The position numbers and the translations under genes were made by a program. Of a stretch of DNA of 64,000 nucleotides, positions 34,001 to 41,737 are shown piece after piece. The DNA is taken from assembly GCF_026847645.1 (NCBI RefSeq), contig NZ_JAPSMC010000007.1, forward strand, positions 1 through 64,000. Reading direction: 5' to 3'. Below the pieces are notes generated by a model, which saw only the letters and a list, made by a program, of their open reading frames with translations, made no database searches and was not told the origin of the DNA. How positions within the stretch are numbered: the first letter of the stretch is position 1; the number at the start of each line of letters is the position of its first letter. This stretch comes from Anoxybacillus sp. J5B_2022. Lineage in GTDB: Bacteria; Bacillota; Bacilli; Bacillales; Anoxybacillaceae.

Positions 34001-35541
34001 AAGGAGAGATGTTCCTGTGAAGAAAAAATGTCTTAATTGCGATGAAGAAATTTATGTAAAACCTAGTCACTTTGAAAGAAAAAAGTTTTGTTCTCGATCT
34101 TGCAAAACAGAGTATCAAAAAAAGAATCCACCATTATTTTGGAAAAAGATGAGTAAAAAAATTAAAGTTTTTTGCTCGTTTTGTGGAAGGGAAATGCTTC
34201 GAAAGCCTTCTATTATTCAAAAAAATAATTTTTGTAACAAACAATGTAGGAGAATGTATCTAATACAGAACGCCCATCAAATTAATCAACACTTGAGAAA
34301 ACGTGTCGAAAAAATTTGTGAAACTTGCGGAAAAACGTTCGATGTCCCAGAAAATCGAAAATTAAGCGCAAAATATTGTTCGAGAACATGTCTAGGCAAA
34401 GCGAACGGGGAAAGAGGAAAAGCTCAATATAAAAAGCGAATTATTGTCACATGTAATAATTGTGGCAAAAAAATCGAGAAAAAACCTTCTGTTGTTAGAA
34501 ACCTTAATTTCTGTTCTGTGCATTGCATGAGCAATTATTATGAAAGAACTGGGATGTTCTCTGGAGAAAACAATGGTGCTTGGGCAGGAGGAGATATAGA
34601 ATATTATGGGCCCAATTGGAGAATTCAGCGTAGAAAGGCTAGAGAACGAGATAATTTTACTTGTCAAGATTGTGGGATAACAGAAGCGGAATATGGGCGT
34701 GAATTATCAGTTCATCACATTATACCATTTAGGGCTTTCAATGGTGATTGGGCAAAGGCAAATGAATTATCTAATTTAATTACCTTATGTGAATATCCTT
34801 GTCATCGCAAAAGACATTCACAAGAGATTTGGTTGAAGATATAGTCTGACCCATATGGCGACATATGGAGTGAGTGATTTATTCATTCACCTTCTATTCT
34901 AAAATATTGCTTAGATAGAAGTAACACAAGTGAGTACCGGAACCATGATCGGCGTGTCCACAGGGCTTGAACCATATTTTTCCTTTTCTTATTATCGAAG
35001 CGGCCGTCTTGGCAAGTTTATTGAAGTGAAGGCGGATATCGTCCAAGAATATTTGGACAACCATCCAGAAGCAGATCCGAACAATTTGCCGCATTGGTTT
35101 GTAACCGCGATGGATTTACCGCCGGAAGCGCATGCCGATGTGCAATGCATCATCCAGCGCTGGGTCGACTCCAGCCTCTCAAAAACAGTGAACGCACCGC
35201 GCGGCTATACGGTCGAGCAAGTGCAAAAAGTGTACGAGCGGTTATGGAGAGGCGGCGCAAAAGGCGGTACGGTCTATGTTGACGGCAGCCGCGATGCGCA
35301 AGTATTGACATTAAAGGCGGAAGAAAATGCAGTCGAAGAACAGCTTGAATTAATTCCAGAAGAACCGAAAAAACGAACCGTTGCCCTCGTTGAAACGATT
35401 CCAGATTTACGCGCAACCGACGTTACGATCGGCTCGGAAGTCGGAAACATTTGTCCAGTATGCCGCGAAGGAACGGTCGAAGAAATCGGCGGCTGCAACA
35501 CATGCACAAGCTGCGGTGCGCAATTAAAGTGTGGATTATAA
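30261..35541 (+). CDS. nrdJ: vitamin B12-dependent (class II) ribonucleotide reductase, split by three introns
   Basis: Joining 30261-31046, 31395-32045, 33237-33752 and 34933-35541 gives one continuous 853-residue frame. Class II reductases make deoxynucleotides using adenosylcobalamin and need no small subunit. Redox Cys are C188 (Y-F-N-C-Y) and C489 (Y-S-V-C-N-L-A); the radical-site Cys and Glu are C478 and E480 in N-P-C-G-E; the substrate loop is A-P-T-G-S-T-G-T near 648-655. The C-terminus has C-P-V-C...C-T-S-C and a final C-G. All exon ends fall between codons, after a U in the 5' exon and a G in the intron. Each unspliced exon meets a stop codon within a few bases, so full-length enzyme requires splicing. 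Start has a GAAGAGGAGAG site. Confidence 0.93.
31047..31394 (+). ncRNA. group I intron 1 of nrdJ, ORF-less (348 nt)
   Basis: P1 is clear: exon CTCCCGT pairs with GCGGGAG at 31063-31069, with the U-G wobble at the splice site. A P10 is also possible, the next exon CGTGGCGCT pairing with AGCGCCATCG at 31053-31062 with one bulge. The core is of group IA type: P/Q-like GAATTGCTGGAAC and CAACCAGCAGCCAAGC, R at about 31211-31224 (GGTTCAGAGACTAT) and S at about 31315-31327 (GAGATAGTCCGAC). The last base is the expected omega-G at 31394. No ORF of useful size lies inside, so it is either a mini-intron or one that lost its endonuclease. Confidence 0.9.
31395..32045 (+). CDS. nrdJ: nrdJ exon 2 (residues 263-479)
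   Basis: Begins CGT GGC GCT (R-G-A-Q-M) and ends in the codons for N-P-C-G, so the radical Cys (C478) is the penultimate residue and its partner Glu is in the next exon. The reading frame continues only two codons past the exon before TAG. Confidence 0.9.
32046..33236 (+). ncRNA. intron 2 of nrdJ, probable group I, with PD-(D/E)XK endonuclease ORF (1191 nt)
   Basis: Boundaries come from the protein frame and base pairing: exon CGTGTGGT pairs with intron GCCTCACG just inside (one U-U mismatch, U-G at the splice site), the four bases before that (GTTT) can pair with the 3' exon GAAC as P10, and the intron ends in G. A P4-like pairing (CTGCGG with CCGCAG near 32070 and 32200) is possible. Unlike introns 1 and 3, I could not find the standard R and S strands of P7, so the subgroup is unresolved and another ribozyme class is not excluded. 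The 3' part holds two simple hairpins (CTAACGG/CCGTTAG and CTATCGG/CCGATAG). The host ORF is interrupted between the catalytic Cys and Glu codons. Confidence 0.7.
32240..33175 (+). CDS. intron-encoded homing endonuclease, PD-(D/E)XK type with zinc finger
   Basis: 311 residues from ATG 32240 (a GTG at 32228 in frame is an alternative; neither has ideal ribosome-site spacing). The catalytic core is at the N-terminus: R-S-S-Y-E (E19), then K-P-D-F-F-I (D50) and I-V-E-V-K-S (E65, K67), the PD-(D/E)XK pattern. A segment near 125-160 (G-H-Y-S-M-K-H-R-E-D-T-K-K-K-I) resembles the NUMOD3 DNA-binding motif. C192, C195, C210 and C214 form a treble-clef-like zinc knuckle. It probably cuts intron-less nrdJ alleles near the insertion site to drive intron homing. 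Base use is clearly more A+T-rich than the host exons, indicating separate origin. Confidence 0.78.
   Translation: MNRGYAGFYRGFYLRSSYEYAYAKYLDYHSIQWGYEDQVFDLGYRLYKPDFFIYDNNGNVCRIVEVKSRNKKEIEKALNDLTEIHRKYGIECELVSYEKLRVIYEHLPFTLTGTIEEWINSNETTISKVASGSLNGHYSMKHREDTKKKIGEHTKKLWETDSYAKQRMLEGLRKSGLSQKGKIKIPREKRVCKNCGDCFTVIKTSSRKFCSQSCAGKNAIKKATEVYVSKREILHVEIRDYTIQWSKLNKEIVLNAKLNKVSTVIAPLLNEIHDLFGVKDLRVISKAVFGKDLGRKELLKFMKSVCNENVC
33237..33752 (+). CDS. nrdJ: nrdJ exon 3 (residues 480-651)
   Basis: Begins GAA CAA CCA (E-Q-P-L-A-P-Y) with catalytic E480 as its first residue and redox C489 soon after; ends in A-P-T-G at 33752. Read-through past the end gives K and a TAG. Confidence 0.9.
33753..34932 (+). 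ncRNA. group I intron 3 of nrdJ with HNH endonuclease ORF (1180 nt)
   Basis: The exon end GGGT pairs with GCCC just inside the intron (U-G at the splice site), followed by a P2 hairpin CTGTATTT...AAATACAG. Core strands match group IA introns: P ATGCGGGGAAATC, Q GACAATCCGCAGGGAAG, R CCTCAACGACTATA before the ORF and S AAGATATAGTCTGACC right after it (about 34838-34853). Omega-G at 34932. The ORF therefore sits in the loop between R and S, that is in the P8 region. The insertion splits A-P-T-G from S-T-G-T in the enzyme. Confidence 0.85.
34017..34844 (+). CDS. intron-encoded HNH homing endonuclease with four zinc-finger repeats
   Basis: 275 residues from GTG 34017, which has an AAAGGAGAG site; an upstream in-frame start at 33966 reaches back through that site. 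Four tandem C-x2-C-x(15-18)-[FY]-C-x3-C modules fill residues 5-180. An N-W-R-I-Q-R-R-K-A-R-E-R-D segment leads into the C-terminal HNH domain: C-Q-D-C-G, H-H-I-I-P-F (H233-H234) and N-L-I-T-L-C...C-H. A TATAAT-like -10 lies about 40 bases ahead of the start, so the gene may have its own promoter. Likely the homing enzyme of intron 3. A+T-rich relative to the exons. Confidence 0.85.
   Translation: MKKKCLNCDEEIYVKPSHFERKKFCSRSCKTEYQKKNPPLFWKKMSKKIKVFCSFCGREMLRKPSIIQKNNFCNKQCRRMYLIQNAHQINQHLRKRVEKICETCGKTFDVPENRKLSAKYCSRTCLGKANGERGKAQYKKRIIVTCNNCGKKIEKKPSVVRNLNFCSVHCMSNYYERTGMFSGENNGAWAGGDIEYYGPNWRIQRRKARERDNFTCQDCGITEAEYGRELSVHHIIPFRAFNGDWAKANELSNLITLCEYPCHRKRHSQEIWLKI
34933..35541 (+). CDS. 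nrdJ: nrdJ exon 4 (residues 652-853)
   Basis: Begins AGT ACC GGA (S-T-G-T-M-I-G-V). It contains the end of the barrel, the stretch G-G-A-K-G-G-T-V-Y-V-D-G-S-R-D, and the Cys-rich tail with two C-x-x-C pairs and a last Cys two residues from the end. Confidence 0.9.
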   Translation, partial: STGTMIGVSTGLEPYFSFSYYRSGRLGKFIEVKADIVQEYLDNHPEADPNNLPHWFVTAMDLPPEAHADVQCIIQRWVDSSLSKTVNAPRGYTVEQVQKVYERLWRGGAKGGTVYVDGSRDAQVLTLKAEENAVEEQLELIPEEPKKRTVALVETIPDLRATDVTIGSEVGNICPVCREGTVEEIGGCNTCTSCGAQLKCGL

Positions 35542-35544
35542 CAT

Positions 35545-35574
35545 AAAGGGGGTGGAAATTTCCGCCCCTTTCTT
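35545..35574 (+). terminator. intrinsic terminator after nrdJ
   Basis: AAAGGGGGTGGAAATTTCCGCCCCTTT, a near-perfect inverted repeat just after the stop, followed by TCTT. Confidence 0.75.
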
Positions 35575-35603
35575 AATATAAAAAGTTGGCTCTGCAGATG
35601 TCC

Positions 35604-35631
35604 TTGTCAATTTACTGTCCCATGATATAAT
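35604..35631 (+). promoter_or_regulatory. sigma-A promoter of mntR
   Basis: TTGTCA, 16-base spacer, TATAAT, about 50 bases ahead of the mntR start. No clear MntR operator recognised. Confidence 0.65.
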
Positions 35632-35680
35632 AATACTGATTGCTATTTTTGATAGTATTGGTTTATGGGAGGGGACTGTT

Positions 35681-36109
35681 ATGCCGACACCAAGCATGGA
35701 GGACTATATCGAACAAATTTATATCCTAATTGAAGAAAAAGGATATGCCCGCGTATCAGATATTGCCGAGGCATTGTCCGTTCATCCCTCCTCTGTCACA
35801 AAAATGGTGCAAAAACTCGATAAAGACGAATATTTAGTATATGAAAAATATCGTGGGCTCGTATTAACCGCGAAAGGAAAAAAAATCGGCAAGCGGCTCG
35901 TGTACCGCCATGAGTTGCTAGAGCAGTTTATGCGCATCATCGGCGTTGATGAGGAGAACATTTATCGCGACGTGGAAGGAATCGAACACCATTTAAGTTG
36001 GAATGCCATCGACCGCATCGGCGATTTAGTGCAATATTTTCAAGAAGATCCCGAACGTATTCAAGCGCTTCGCACGATTCAAAAACAAAATGAGCAGACG
36101 GTAGAGTAA
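35681..36109 (+). CDS. mntR: manganese-responsive regulator MntR
   Basis: 142 residues, DtxR family but of the short MntR kind without an SH3 domain. N-terminal winged helix with [10 protein letters not shown] recognition helix. Metal ligands of MntR are visible: D8 and E11 (M-E-D-Y-I-E), H77, E99, E102 and H103 (V-E-G-I-E-H-H). In Bacillus it represses Mn(II) importers when Mn is sufficient. GGGAGGGG site before the ATG; monocistronic. Confidence 0.95.
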   Translation: MPTPSMEDYIEQIYILIEEKGYARVSDIAEALSVHPSSVTKMVQKLDKDEYLVYEKYRGLVLTAKGKKIGKRLVYRHELLEQFMRIIGVDEENIYRDVEGIEHHLSWNAIDRIGDLVQYFQEDPERIQALRTIQKQNEQTVE

Positions 36110-36128
36110 GGTTTCTTACTCTTTTTTT
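36103..36128 (+). terminator. intrinsic terminator after mntR
   Basis: AGAGTAAG / CTTACTCT around GTTT, then seven T; the stem includes the mntR stop codon. Confidence 0.88.
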
Positions 36129-36196
36129 ATTTTTACACCTAAATCTCCCGTCTCCCTCTTATACATATATAAAATCGCCAGAAGGGGGAGAACTGC

Positions 36197-37081
36197 GTGG
36201 ACGTAGACATCGTGTTTTCAGGAGGCGGAGTGAAAGGATTTGCGCTTATTGGGGCGTACCAGGCGCTTGAAGAAAAAGGAATGACGCCAAAACGGATAGC
36301 AGGAACGAGCGCTGGTTCGCTCATTGCTGCCCTTATCGCCGCTGGGTATACGAGCGACGAAATGATTGCGATGATCGACGAGCTAGACTTGCGAAAGCTG
36401 CTTGATGTGCGAAAACTAGCTGTATCGTTTCCCCTGATGAAATGGGTTTTCTTATATTGGAAAATGGGATTGTATAAAGGAAAAATGTTAGAAGAGTGGC
36501 TCGAACGTGCGTTAGCAGCAAAAGGAGTACGAACGTTTGCTGATTTGCCAAAAGACCGTTTACATATCGTCGCTTCTGACGTTACGAACGGCCGTATCCT
36601 CGTCTTGCCTGCCGACTTGCCGCAATATGGCATCGACCCGAATACGTTTTCCGTAGCGAAAGCGGTGCGAATGAGCACAAGCATCCCATATTTTTTCGAA
36701 CCAGTGAAAATCGAGACACCGCAAGGAGCATGTGTTGTTGTTGATGGTGGTGTGTTAAGCAACTTTCCGCTTTTTTTATTTGACGACGAAAAGCAAATGA
36801 AAAAACGCCCTGTCCTCGGCATTCAACTGAGCGCCAAACTAGAAGAACGACCAAAAAAGAACATTCGCAACGCAATCGAACTGTACGAGGCGTTATTTAA
36901 CGCGATGAAAGAAGCGCATGACGCCCGTTACATTTCGCGACGGCACGAAAAAAATATCGTCTTTATTCCTATCCGACACGTTCTATCGACGGAATTCGCA
37001 ATGACAACCGACGTTCGCGACAAGTTAATTGTATACGGCAAACAAAAAACAGAACAGTTTTTAAAAAAGTGGACATACTAA
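36197..37081 (+). CDS. yqhO: patatin-like phospholipase YqhO
   Basis: 294 residues from GTG 36197 with an AGGGGGAG site. Patatin fold: oxyanion-hole S-G-G-G-V-K-G near residue 10, nucleophile elbow G-T-S-A-G-S near 36 and the catalytic Asp in D-G-G near 180. Predicted serine acyl hydrolase acting on membrane or storage lipids; substrate unknown. No signal peptide, so cytosolic. Confidence 0.92.
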   Translation: MDVDIVFSGGGVKGFALIGAYQALEEKGMTPKRIAGTSAGSLIAALIAAGYTSDEMIAMIDELDLRKLLDVRKLAVSFPLMKWVFLYWKMGLYKGKMLEEWLERALAAKGVRTFADLPKDRLHIVASDVTNGRILVLPADLPQYGIDPNTFSVAKAVRMSTSIPYFFEPVKIETPQGACVVVDGGVLSNFPLFLFDDEKQMKKRPVLGIQLSAKLEERPKKNIRNAIELYEALFNAMKEAHDARYISRRHEKNIVFIPIRHVLSTEFAMTTDVRDKLIVYGKQKTEQFLKKWTY

Positions 37082-37111
37082 AAAATCGGGCTAAAACGAA
37101 GCCCGATTTTT
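37081..37111. terminator. bidirectional terminator between yqhO and yqhP
   Basis: AAAAATCGGGC / GCCCGATTTTT around TAAAACGAA, with T-tract. Confidence 0.88.
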
Positions 37112-37459
37112 CTTTTTTCCCTTCTTCCCTTCGATGACAGTTAAATGTGTTGTGCTGCGTTTTTTCGGTAAACGGTGGTGCGTTCCTTTTTTCGAATGGG
37201 ATAATTTCGCCGGCACTTTCCCTCGCTCCACATGCCGTTTTTTTGACTGTTGTACGGCCTTTAAATAAGCGGCTCTCTCTTTATCCATCCGTCGCTGATA
37301 AACAAAATAGTAAATGGCGTAAAGCAAGGCTACAATCAACCCGATAAAAATGATGCGACGGAAAAGCAATGCCGGCTGTGCAAACAACGTATACACTAAC
37401 CCAAACGCTCCAAGAAAAAGGACAATCCCAATCAACGGATGAGTCGTACGCCGAAACAT
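37091..37459 (-). CDS. yqhP: small membrane protein YqhP (SA1362 family)
   Basis: 122 residues: two N-terminal hydrophobic helices (about 8-28 and 33-52) and a very basic, Lys/His-rich tail. Arrangement and position next to yqhQ match YqhP/SA1362. Function unknown. Confidence 0.8.
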   Translation of the reverse strand: MFRRTTHPLIGIVLFLGAFGLVYTLFAQPALLFRRIIFIGLIVALLYAIYYFVYQRRMDKERAAYLKAVQQSKKRHVERGKVPAKLSHSKKGTHHRLPKKRSTTHLTVIEGKKGKKKNRASF

Positions 37460-37483
37460 TCCGCCCCCACCTCCTTTGAAAAA

Positions 37484-38422
37484 TTAACGAGCGACTTTTG
37501 TTGCTTCCTGTTCCTCTAAACGAAGCAATTGTTGAAACGATGCGATCGCTACTTCCACTTGGTCATCGGTCGGTTCTTTTGTCGTCAACAGCTGTAGCCA
37601 TAACCCTGGATATCCGAGCCAGCGCAATACTGGCACATTTCTTAGTCGGTTTGTAAACTGCAACACTTCAAACGAAATGCCGAGAACGACCGGAATTAGC
37701 GCGAGACGGTTCACAATTCGCACCCAAAGCGGATCGACCGGAACGAACATATACACGAATACGCTGACGATGACAGTAAATAAAATAAAACTGCTGCCGC
37801 AGCGGTAATGGAGCCGCGACTGTTGTTGAACGTGCTCGACGGTCAACGGTACCCCGTTTTCAAACGCGTTAATAACTTTATGTTCCGCCCCGTGGTATTG
37901 AAACACTCGTCTAACAAGCGGAGTCAACGAAATAAAGTAAATATACAACAGCAACAATAACAGCTTAAAAGCCCCTTCGACGAAAATTTGCGCCATTTTT
38001 GATGGAAAAATAGGTTTCGTAAAGTTCGCTAAAAAAGCTGGAATCATCGTAAATAGAAATTTACCAAACAAAAAGGATAAAATCCCTACAACAGCGACGC
38101 TTAAAACGATCGATAACCTCGAACTCTCTTTCTTTGCTTCGTTCTGTATGTTATCCTCGTTTGGGTCTAAATCGTAACGCTCGCTCGCAAATTGAAAATG
38201 TTTTGCCCCGTTTGCACTTGCTTCTAAAATGGCAATAATCCCGCGAATAAACGGAATTTTTTTCAGCGTCGCCAACGTTGGATTCGTTTGCCGAGGCACA
38301 TGAAAAAATTCGATTGATTTGTCTTTGCGGCGAATCGCGGTCACAGAATGCCTTCTTCCTGCGAACATGACTCCTTCGACAACCGCCTGTCCGCCATATA
38401 CCGGTTTCATCGCTTTCTCCAT
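37484..38422 (-). CDS. yqhQ: DUF1385 membrane protein YqhQ
   Basis: 312 residues with Y-G-G-Q-A-V-V-E-G-V-M at the N-terminus, the family hallmark, H-G-A-E-H-K-V-I-N-A-F-E near 180 and about four membrane helices. DUF1385 proteins are conserved in Firmicutes; no biochemical role is established. Twenty-four bases upstream of yqhP, so probably an operon with it. The region 38423-38623 upstream has no ORF. Confidence 0.92.
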   Translation of the reverse strand: MEKAMKPVYGGQAVVEGVMFAGRRHSVTAIRRKDKSIEFFHVPRQTNPTLATLKKIPFIRGIIAILEASANGAKHFQFASERYDLDPNEDNIQNEAKKESSRLSIVLSVAVVGILSFLFGKFLFTMIPAFLANFTKPIFPSKMAQIFVEGAFKLLLLLLYIYFISLTPLVRRVFQYHGAEHKVINAFENGVPLTVEHVQQQSRLHYRCGSSFILFTVIVSVFVYMFVPVDPLWVRIVNRLALIPVVLGISFEVLQFTNRLRNVPVLRWLGYPGLWLQLLTTKEPTDDQVEVAIASFQQLLRLEEQEATKVAR

Positions 38423-38623
38423 TGTTTACACCAACCTATTTCAATTTTGTTTGTCGTCTCTGCCTTCCTTATTATTTTATTCTACAAGAAATAGTCGGAA
38501 ACCTCTAGGTTGATGTTATGATTATCATTGCCAAAAATAAAAATGGATAGACATGGTATTTGCAAATTTATTCATGAGCTTGCTCGCCAAAGGCCATACT
38601 AAAAACGGAGGTGGCAAACGGTC

Positions 38624-39136
38624 ATGAAAGACAATCAACAGTTAGAACAAAATCAACGAGAACAACCGATGGCGTTATGGATGAAAGCAGCCATCACTGG
38701 GTTTGTTGGTGGCGTATTTTGGAGCTTATTAGGCTATTTAGCACATTTTTTTCACTTTACAGAACTAAGTCCAAACATGATTTTATTGCCGTGGAAGATC
38801 GGGGATTGGAAATATGGAAAAACAGGAAATTATTTAGCGATTTTCCTCATTGGCGTACTTTCGATTGTCGTAGCGCTTCTTTATTACGTGCTGCTTCGCA
38901 AAATGAAAAGCATGTGGGTAGGAATCGGCTATGGCCTTGCGCTATGGATCCTCGTTTTTTACGTGTTCAATCCAATGCTCCCAGGATTGCGCCCTGTTTC
39001 ACAACTAGAACGAAATACGATCATCACCACCATTTGCTTGTACATTTTATATGGACTGTTCGTCGGCTATTCGATTTCATTTGAAGCGCAAGAAAACGAG
39101 CAACAAAAACAACCGACAAAAACCGCAAATGAGTAG
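38624..39136 (+). CDS. yqhR: conserved membrane protein YqhR
   Basis: 170 residues with four hydrophobic helices and a charged N-terminus rich in Gln. GGAGGTGG site upstream. Matches YqhR by position between yqhQ and aroQ and by topology. Function unknown. Confidence 0.85.
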   Translation: MKDNQQLEQNQREQPMALWMKAAITGFVGGVFWSLLGYLAHFFHFTELSPNMILLPWKIGDWKYGKTGNYLAIFLIGVLSIVVALLYYVLLRKMKSMWVGIGYGLALWILVFYVFNPMLPGLRPVSQLERNTIITTICLYILYGLFVGYSISFEAQENEQQKQPTKTANE

Positions 39137-39203
39137 TGATAATAGGTATTTTATGATAAAATGGGATTGTTTGAACATTCTTTTTCTTTAAGGGGCGGTG
39201 AAC

Positions 39204-39662
39204 ATGGCGCGTCTTCTTCTCATTAACGGTCCGAACTTAAACCGTCTTGGCAAGCGTGAACCGCACATTTACGGCAGCGATACGTTGCACGACCTTGAGC
39301 AGCAACTCATTGCTTTTGCCGCGGAGCACGACACAGAACTTACTTGTTTTCAAAGCAACCATGAAGGAGATATTATCGAACAAATTCATGCCGCCGAAGG
39401 CGCATATGACGGCATTATTTTGAATGCAGGGGCGTTTACTCATTATAGTTATGCCATTCGCGATGCGATTGCTAGTGTTACTGTCCCTGTCGTGGAAGTA
39501 CATATCTCCAACATCCATGCCCGCGAACCGTTTCGCCATGTGTCCGTCATTGCACCTGTGACGATCGGACAAATTGTCGGGCTTGGCTTTACTGGTTATC
39601 GGTTGGCGATTTTGGCGCTGTTAGAGAAGGTGAAAGGGAGAGAGAAAATATGGAGAAAATAG
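39204..39662 (+). CDS. aroQ: type II 3-dehydroquinate dehydratase
   Basis: 152 residues. Removes water from 3-dehydroquinate in the shikimate pathway (aroK is also in this window). Catalytic Tyr region [13 protein letters not shown]-x-x-[17 protein letters not shown] and E-V-H-I-S-N are all present. Start at ATG 39204; a GTG two codons earlier is within the GGGGCGG site. Overlaps yqhT by 13 bases. Confidence 0.95.
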   Translation: MARLLLINGPNLNRLGKREPHIYGSDTLHDLEQQLIAFAAEHDTELTCFQSNHEGDIIEQIHAAEGAYDGIILNAGAFTHYSYAIRDAIASVTVPVVEVHISNIHAREPFRHVSVIAPVTIGQIVGLGFTGYRLAILALLEKVKGREKIWRK

Positions 39663-40711
39663 AAAAACTGCGTGCACGTTTTGCCGAATACGGCATCGAT
39701 GGCATGCTGATCACGAACGGCTATAACCGCCGTTACATGACGGGGTTTACTGGTACGGCCGGCGTTGTCGTGATCGGACCCGCGCATGCGGTATTCATCA
39801 CCGATTTTCGGTATACAGAACAAGCTGCTAGACAAGTGGAAGGGTACGAAATCGTTCAACATACTGGGCTAATCATCGAAGAGGTCGCCAAACAAGTTAC
39901 GGAGCTTGGAATCAAGAAGCTTGGCTTCGAGCAAGACCATATGTCGTACGCAACGTTCCAAACATACGCAAAAGAAATAAAGGCCGAACTTGTGCCTGTT
40001 TCCGGCATCGTTGAAAAGTTGCGCTTGATTAAGTCAGCCGCAGAGATTAAGATATTAAAGGAAGCAGCGGAGATTGCGGATGCAGCGTTTGATCATATCA
40101 TTCGGTTTATCCGCCCTGGCGTAACCGAAATCGAAGTGGCGAATGAGCTAGAGTTTTTTATGCGCAAACAAGGCGCTGTTTCTTCTTCATTTGATATTAT
40201 CGTTGCATCTGGCTATCGTTCGGCGTTACCGCACGGAGTGGCAAGCGAGAAGGTCATTGAAAAAGGCGAGTTTGTTACCCTTGACTTCGGTGCTTATTAC
40301 AAAGGCTATTGTTCAGACATTACGCGAACCGTTGCGGTCGGTGATGTAAGCGACGAGCTGAAACAAATATATGACGTCGTGTTACAAGCGCAATTGCGCG
40401 GCATGGCTGGTATTAAGCCAGGGATGACCGGTCGGGAAGCGGATGCGCTCACTCGTGACTATATCGCCGAAAAAGGATATGGTGAATATTTTGGCCATTC
40501 TACCGGTCACGGAATCGGATTGGAAGTGCACGAAGGACCAGCGTTATCCGCCCGTTCCGACATCGTGCTAGAGCCGGGGATGGTCGTCACCGTAGAGCCG
40601 GGTATTTACATAGCAGGACTTGGCGGCGTGCGCATTGAAGACGATACCGTTGTCACTGCGGACGGTAACGAGTCGCTGACTCGCTCACCAAAAGAGTTAA
40701 TTATTTTATAA
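39650..40711 (+). CDS. yqhT: Xaa-Pro aminopeptidase YqhT (M24)
   Basis: 353 residues. N-terminal creatinase-like domain, then the pita-bread domain with metal ligands [22 protein letters not shown] and E-D. Cleaves dipeptides or N-terminal residues before proline in the cytosol. Between aroQ and efp as in B. subtilis; stops 26 bases before efp. Confidence 0.94.
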   Translation: MEKIEKLRARFAEYGIDGMLITNGYNRRYMTGFTGTAGVVVIGPAHAVFITDFRYTEQAARQVEGYEIVQHTGLIIEEVAKQVTELGIKKLGFEQDHMSYATFQTYAKEIKAELVPVSGIVEKLRLIKSAAEIKILKEAAEIADAAFDHIIRFIRPGVTEIEVANELEFFMRKQGAVSSSFDIIVASGYRSALPHGVASEKVIEKGEFVTLDFGAYYKGYCSDITRTVAVGDVSDELKQIYDVVLQAQLRGMAGIKPGMTGREADALTRDYIAEKGYGEYFGHSTGHGIGLEVHEGPALSARSDIVLEPGMVVTVEPGIYIAGLGGVRIEDDTVVTADGNESLTRSPKELIIL

Positions 40712-40737
40712 TATTGGAAGTAGGAGGACATTTGTCA

Positions 40738-41295
40738 ATGATTTCAGTGAACGACTTTCGTACAGGACTAACGATCGAAGTAGATGGCGATATTTGGCGC
40801 GTCATCGAGTTCCAACACGTGAAACCAGGGAAAGGAGCGGCGTTCGTTCGCTCTAAATTACGCAACCTTCGCACTGGATCGATTCAAGAAAAAACGTTCC
40901 GTGCAGGTGAAAAAGTCAACCGTGCCCAAATTGACAACCGGAAAATGCAATATTTATATGCGAACGGTGATCAACACGTCTTTATGGACACGGAAACATA
41001 TGAGCAAATTGAGCTTTCTTCGCAACAAATCGAGCACGAATTAAAATTCTTAAAAGAAAATATGGAAGTATTCATTATGATGTATCAAGGCGAAACGATT
41101 GGCGTTGAGCTTCCGAACACAGTGGAACTAAAAGTCGTAGAAACAGAGCCAGGCATTAAAGGCGATACGGCTTCTGGCGGCTCTAAACCGGCAACATTGG
41201 AAACAGGCCTTGTCGTGCAAGTGCCGTTCTTCGTAAACGAAGGCGACGTACTTATCATCAATACGACAGACGGAACATACGTATCCCGCGCGTAA
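40738..41295 (+). CDS. efp: elongation factor P
   Basis: 185 residues, usual EF-P length. KOW-like domain plus two OB folds. The tip loop H-V-K-P-G-K-G-A-A holds the Lys normally modified in Bacillus (5-aminopentanol type) or acting unmodified. Relieves ribosome stalling at polyproline. Start at ATG 40738 with a TAGGAGGAC site; followed by a terminator. Confidence 0.97.
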   Translation: MISVNDFRTGLTIEVDGDIWRVIEFQHVKPGKGAAFVRSKLRNLRTGSIQEKTFRAGEKVNRAQIDNRKMQYLYANGDQHVFMDTETYEQIELSSQQIEHELKFLKENMEVFIMMYQGETIGVELPNTVELKVVETEPGIKGDTASGGSKPATLETGLVVQVPFFVNEGDVLIINTTDGTYVSRA

Positions 41296-41302
41296 CTATA
41301 AG

Positions 41303-41336
41303 AAACTCCTTGCTGTATAGCAAGGGGTTTTTTTAT
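41303..41336 (+). terminator. intrinsic terminator after efp
   Basis: AACTCCTTGCT / AGCAAGGGGTT with GTAT loop and seven T. Confidence 0.88.
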
Positions 41337-41434
41337 TGCTTAGCTCCGTTTTTCTTGATTTTGCCTAAAAACCACTTCTGAAACGAAGCGGCTTTGCATA
41401 GTTTGTACTAATCATATTATTTTAGGGGGATTCA

Positions 41435-41716
41435 ATGAAACGATGGTTCGCGCTGATCGATGCAACGGTTCTTTCGATGGCAGGATTGCGTTTATTATCC
41501 GCAGCAATTGAATTGACGGCAGCGATGACGATGTTAGCTTTCAACGATGTGAAAAAAGCGGTGGCAATCAATGCACTGCTTGCGATCGTCGGTCCAATCA
41601 TTTTCATCATGACGATGACCATCGGCCTTCTTTCGCTAACGGACGAGCTTTCTTTTGCAAAACTATTTTGGATCGGGCTCGGTGTCGCGTTCATTCTCTT
41701 CGGAATTTATAAGTAA
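41435..41716 (+). CDS. yqhV: small membrane protein YqhV (DUF2619)
   Basis: 93 residues with three hydrophobic helices and charged ends. Directly upstream of spoIIIAA as in B. subtilis, where yqhV belongs to the sporulation region. Function unknown. TAGGGGG site upstream. Confidence 0.88.
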   Translation: MKRWFALIDATVLSMAGLRLLSAAIELTAAMTMLAFNDVKKAVAINALLAIVGPIIFIMTMTIGLLSLTDELSFAKLFWIGLGVAFILFGIYK

Positions 41717-41737
41717 TACATAAGGAGGCGGGGGCGT

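Noticed and set aside
32046-34932. Inteins in NrdJ
   Set aside because: The intervening sequences contain stops in the host frame right after the junctions and no intein splicing motifs (N-terminal Cys/Ser, C-terminal HN); they work at RNA level.
30261-35541. nrdJ as a frameshifted pseudogene or a set of separate short genes
   Set aside because: The breaks are clean insertions with group I features, and the exons rejoin in frame with all active-site residues; decay would not leave codon-precise junctions and intact exons.
38510-38535. Fur box (ATGATTATCATT) upstream of yqhQ/yqhR
   Set aside because: Only about 13 of 19 consensus positions fit and neither neighbour is an iron gene.
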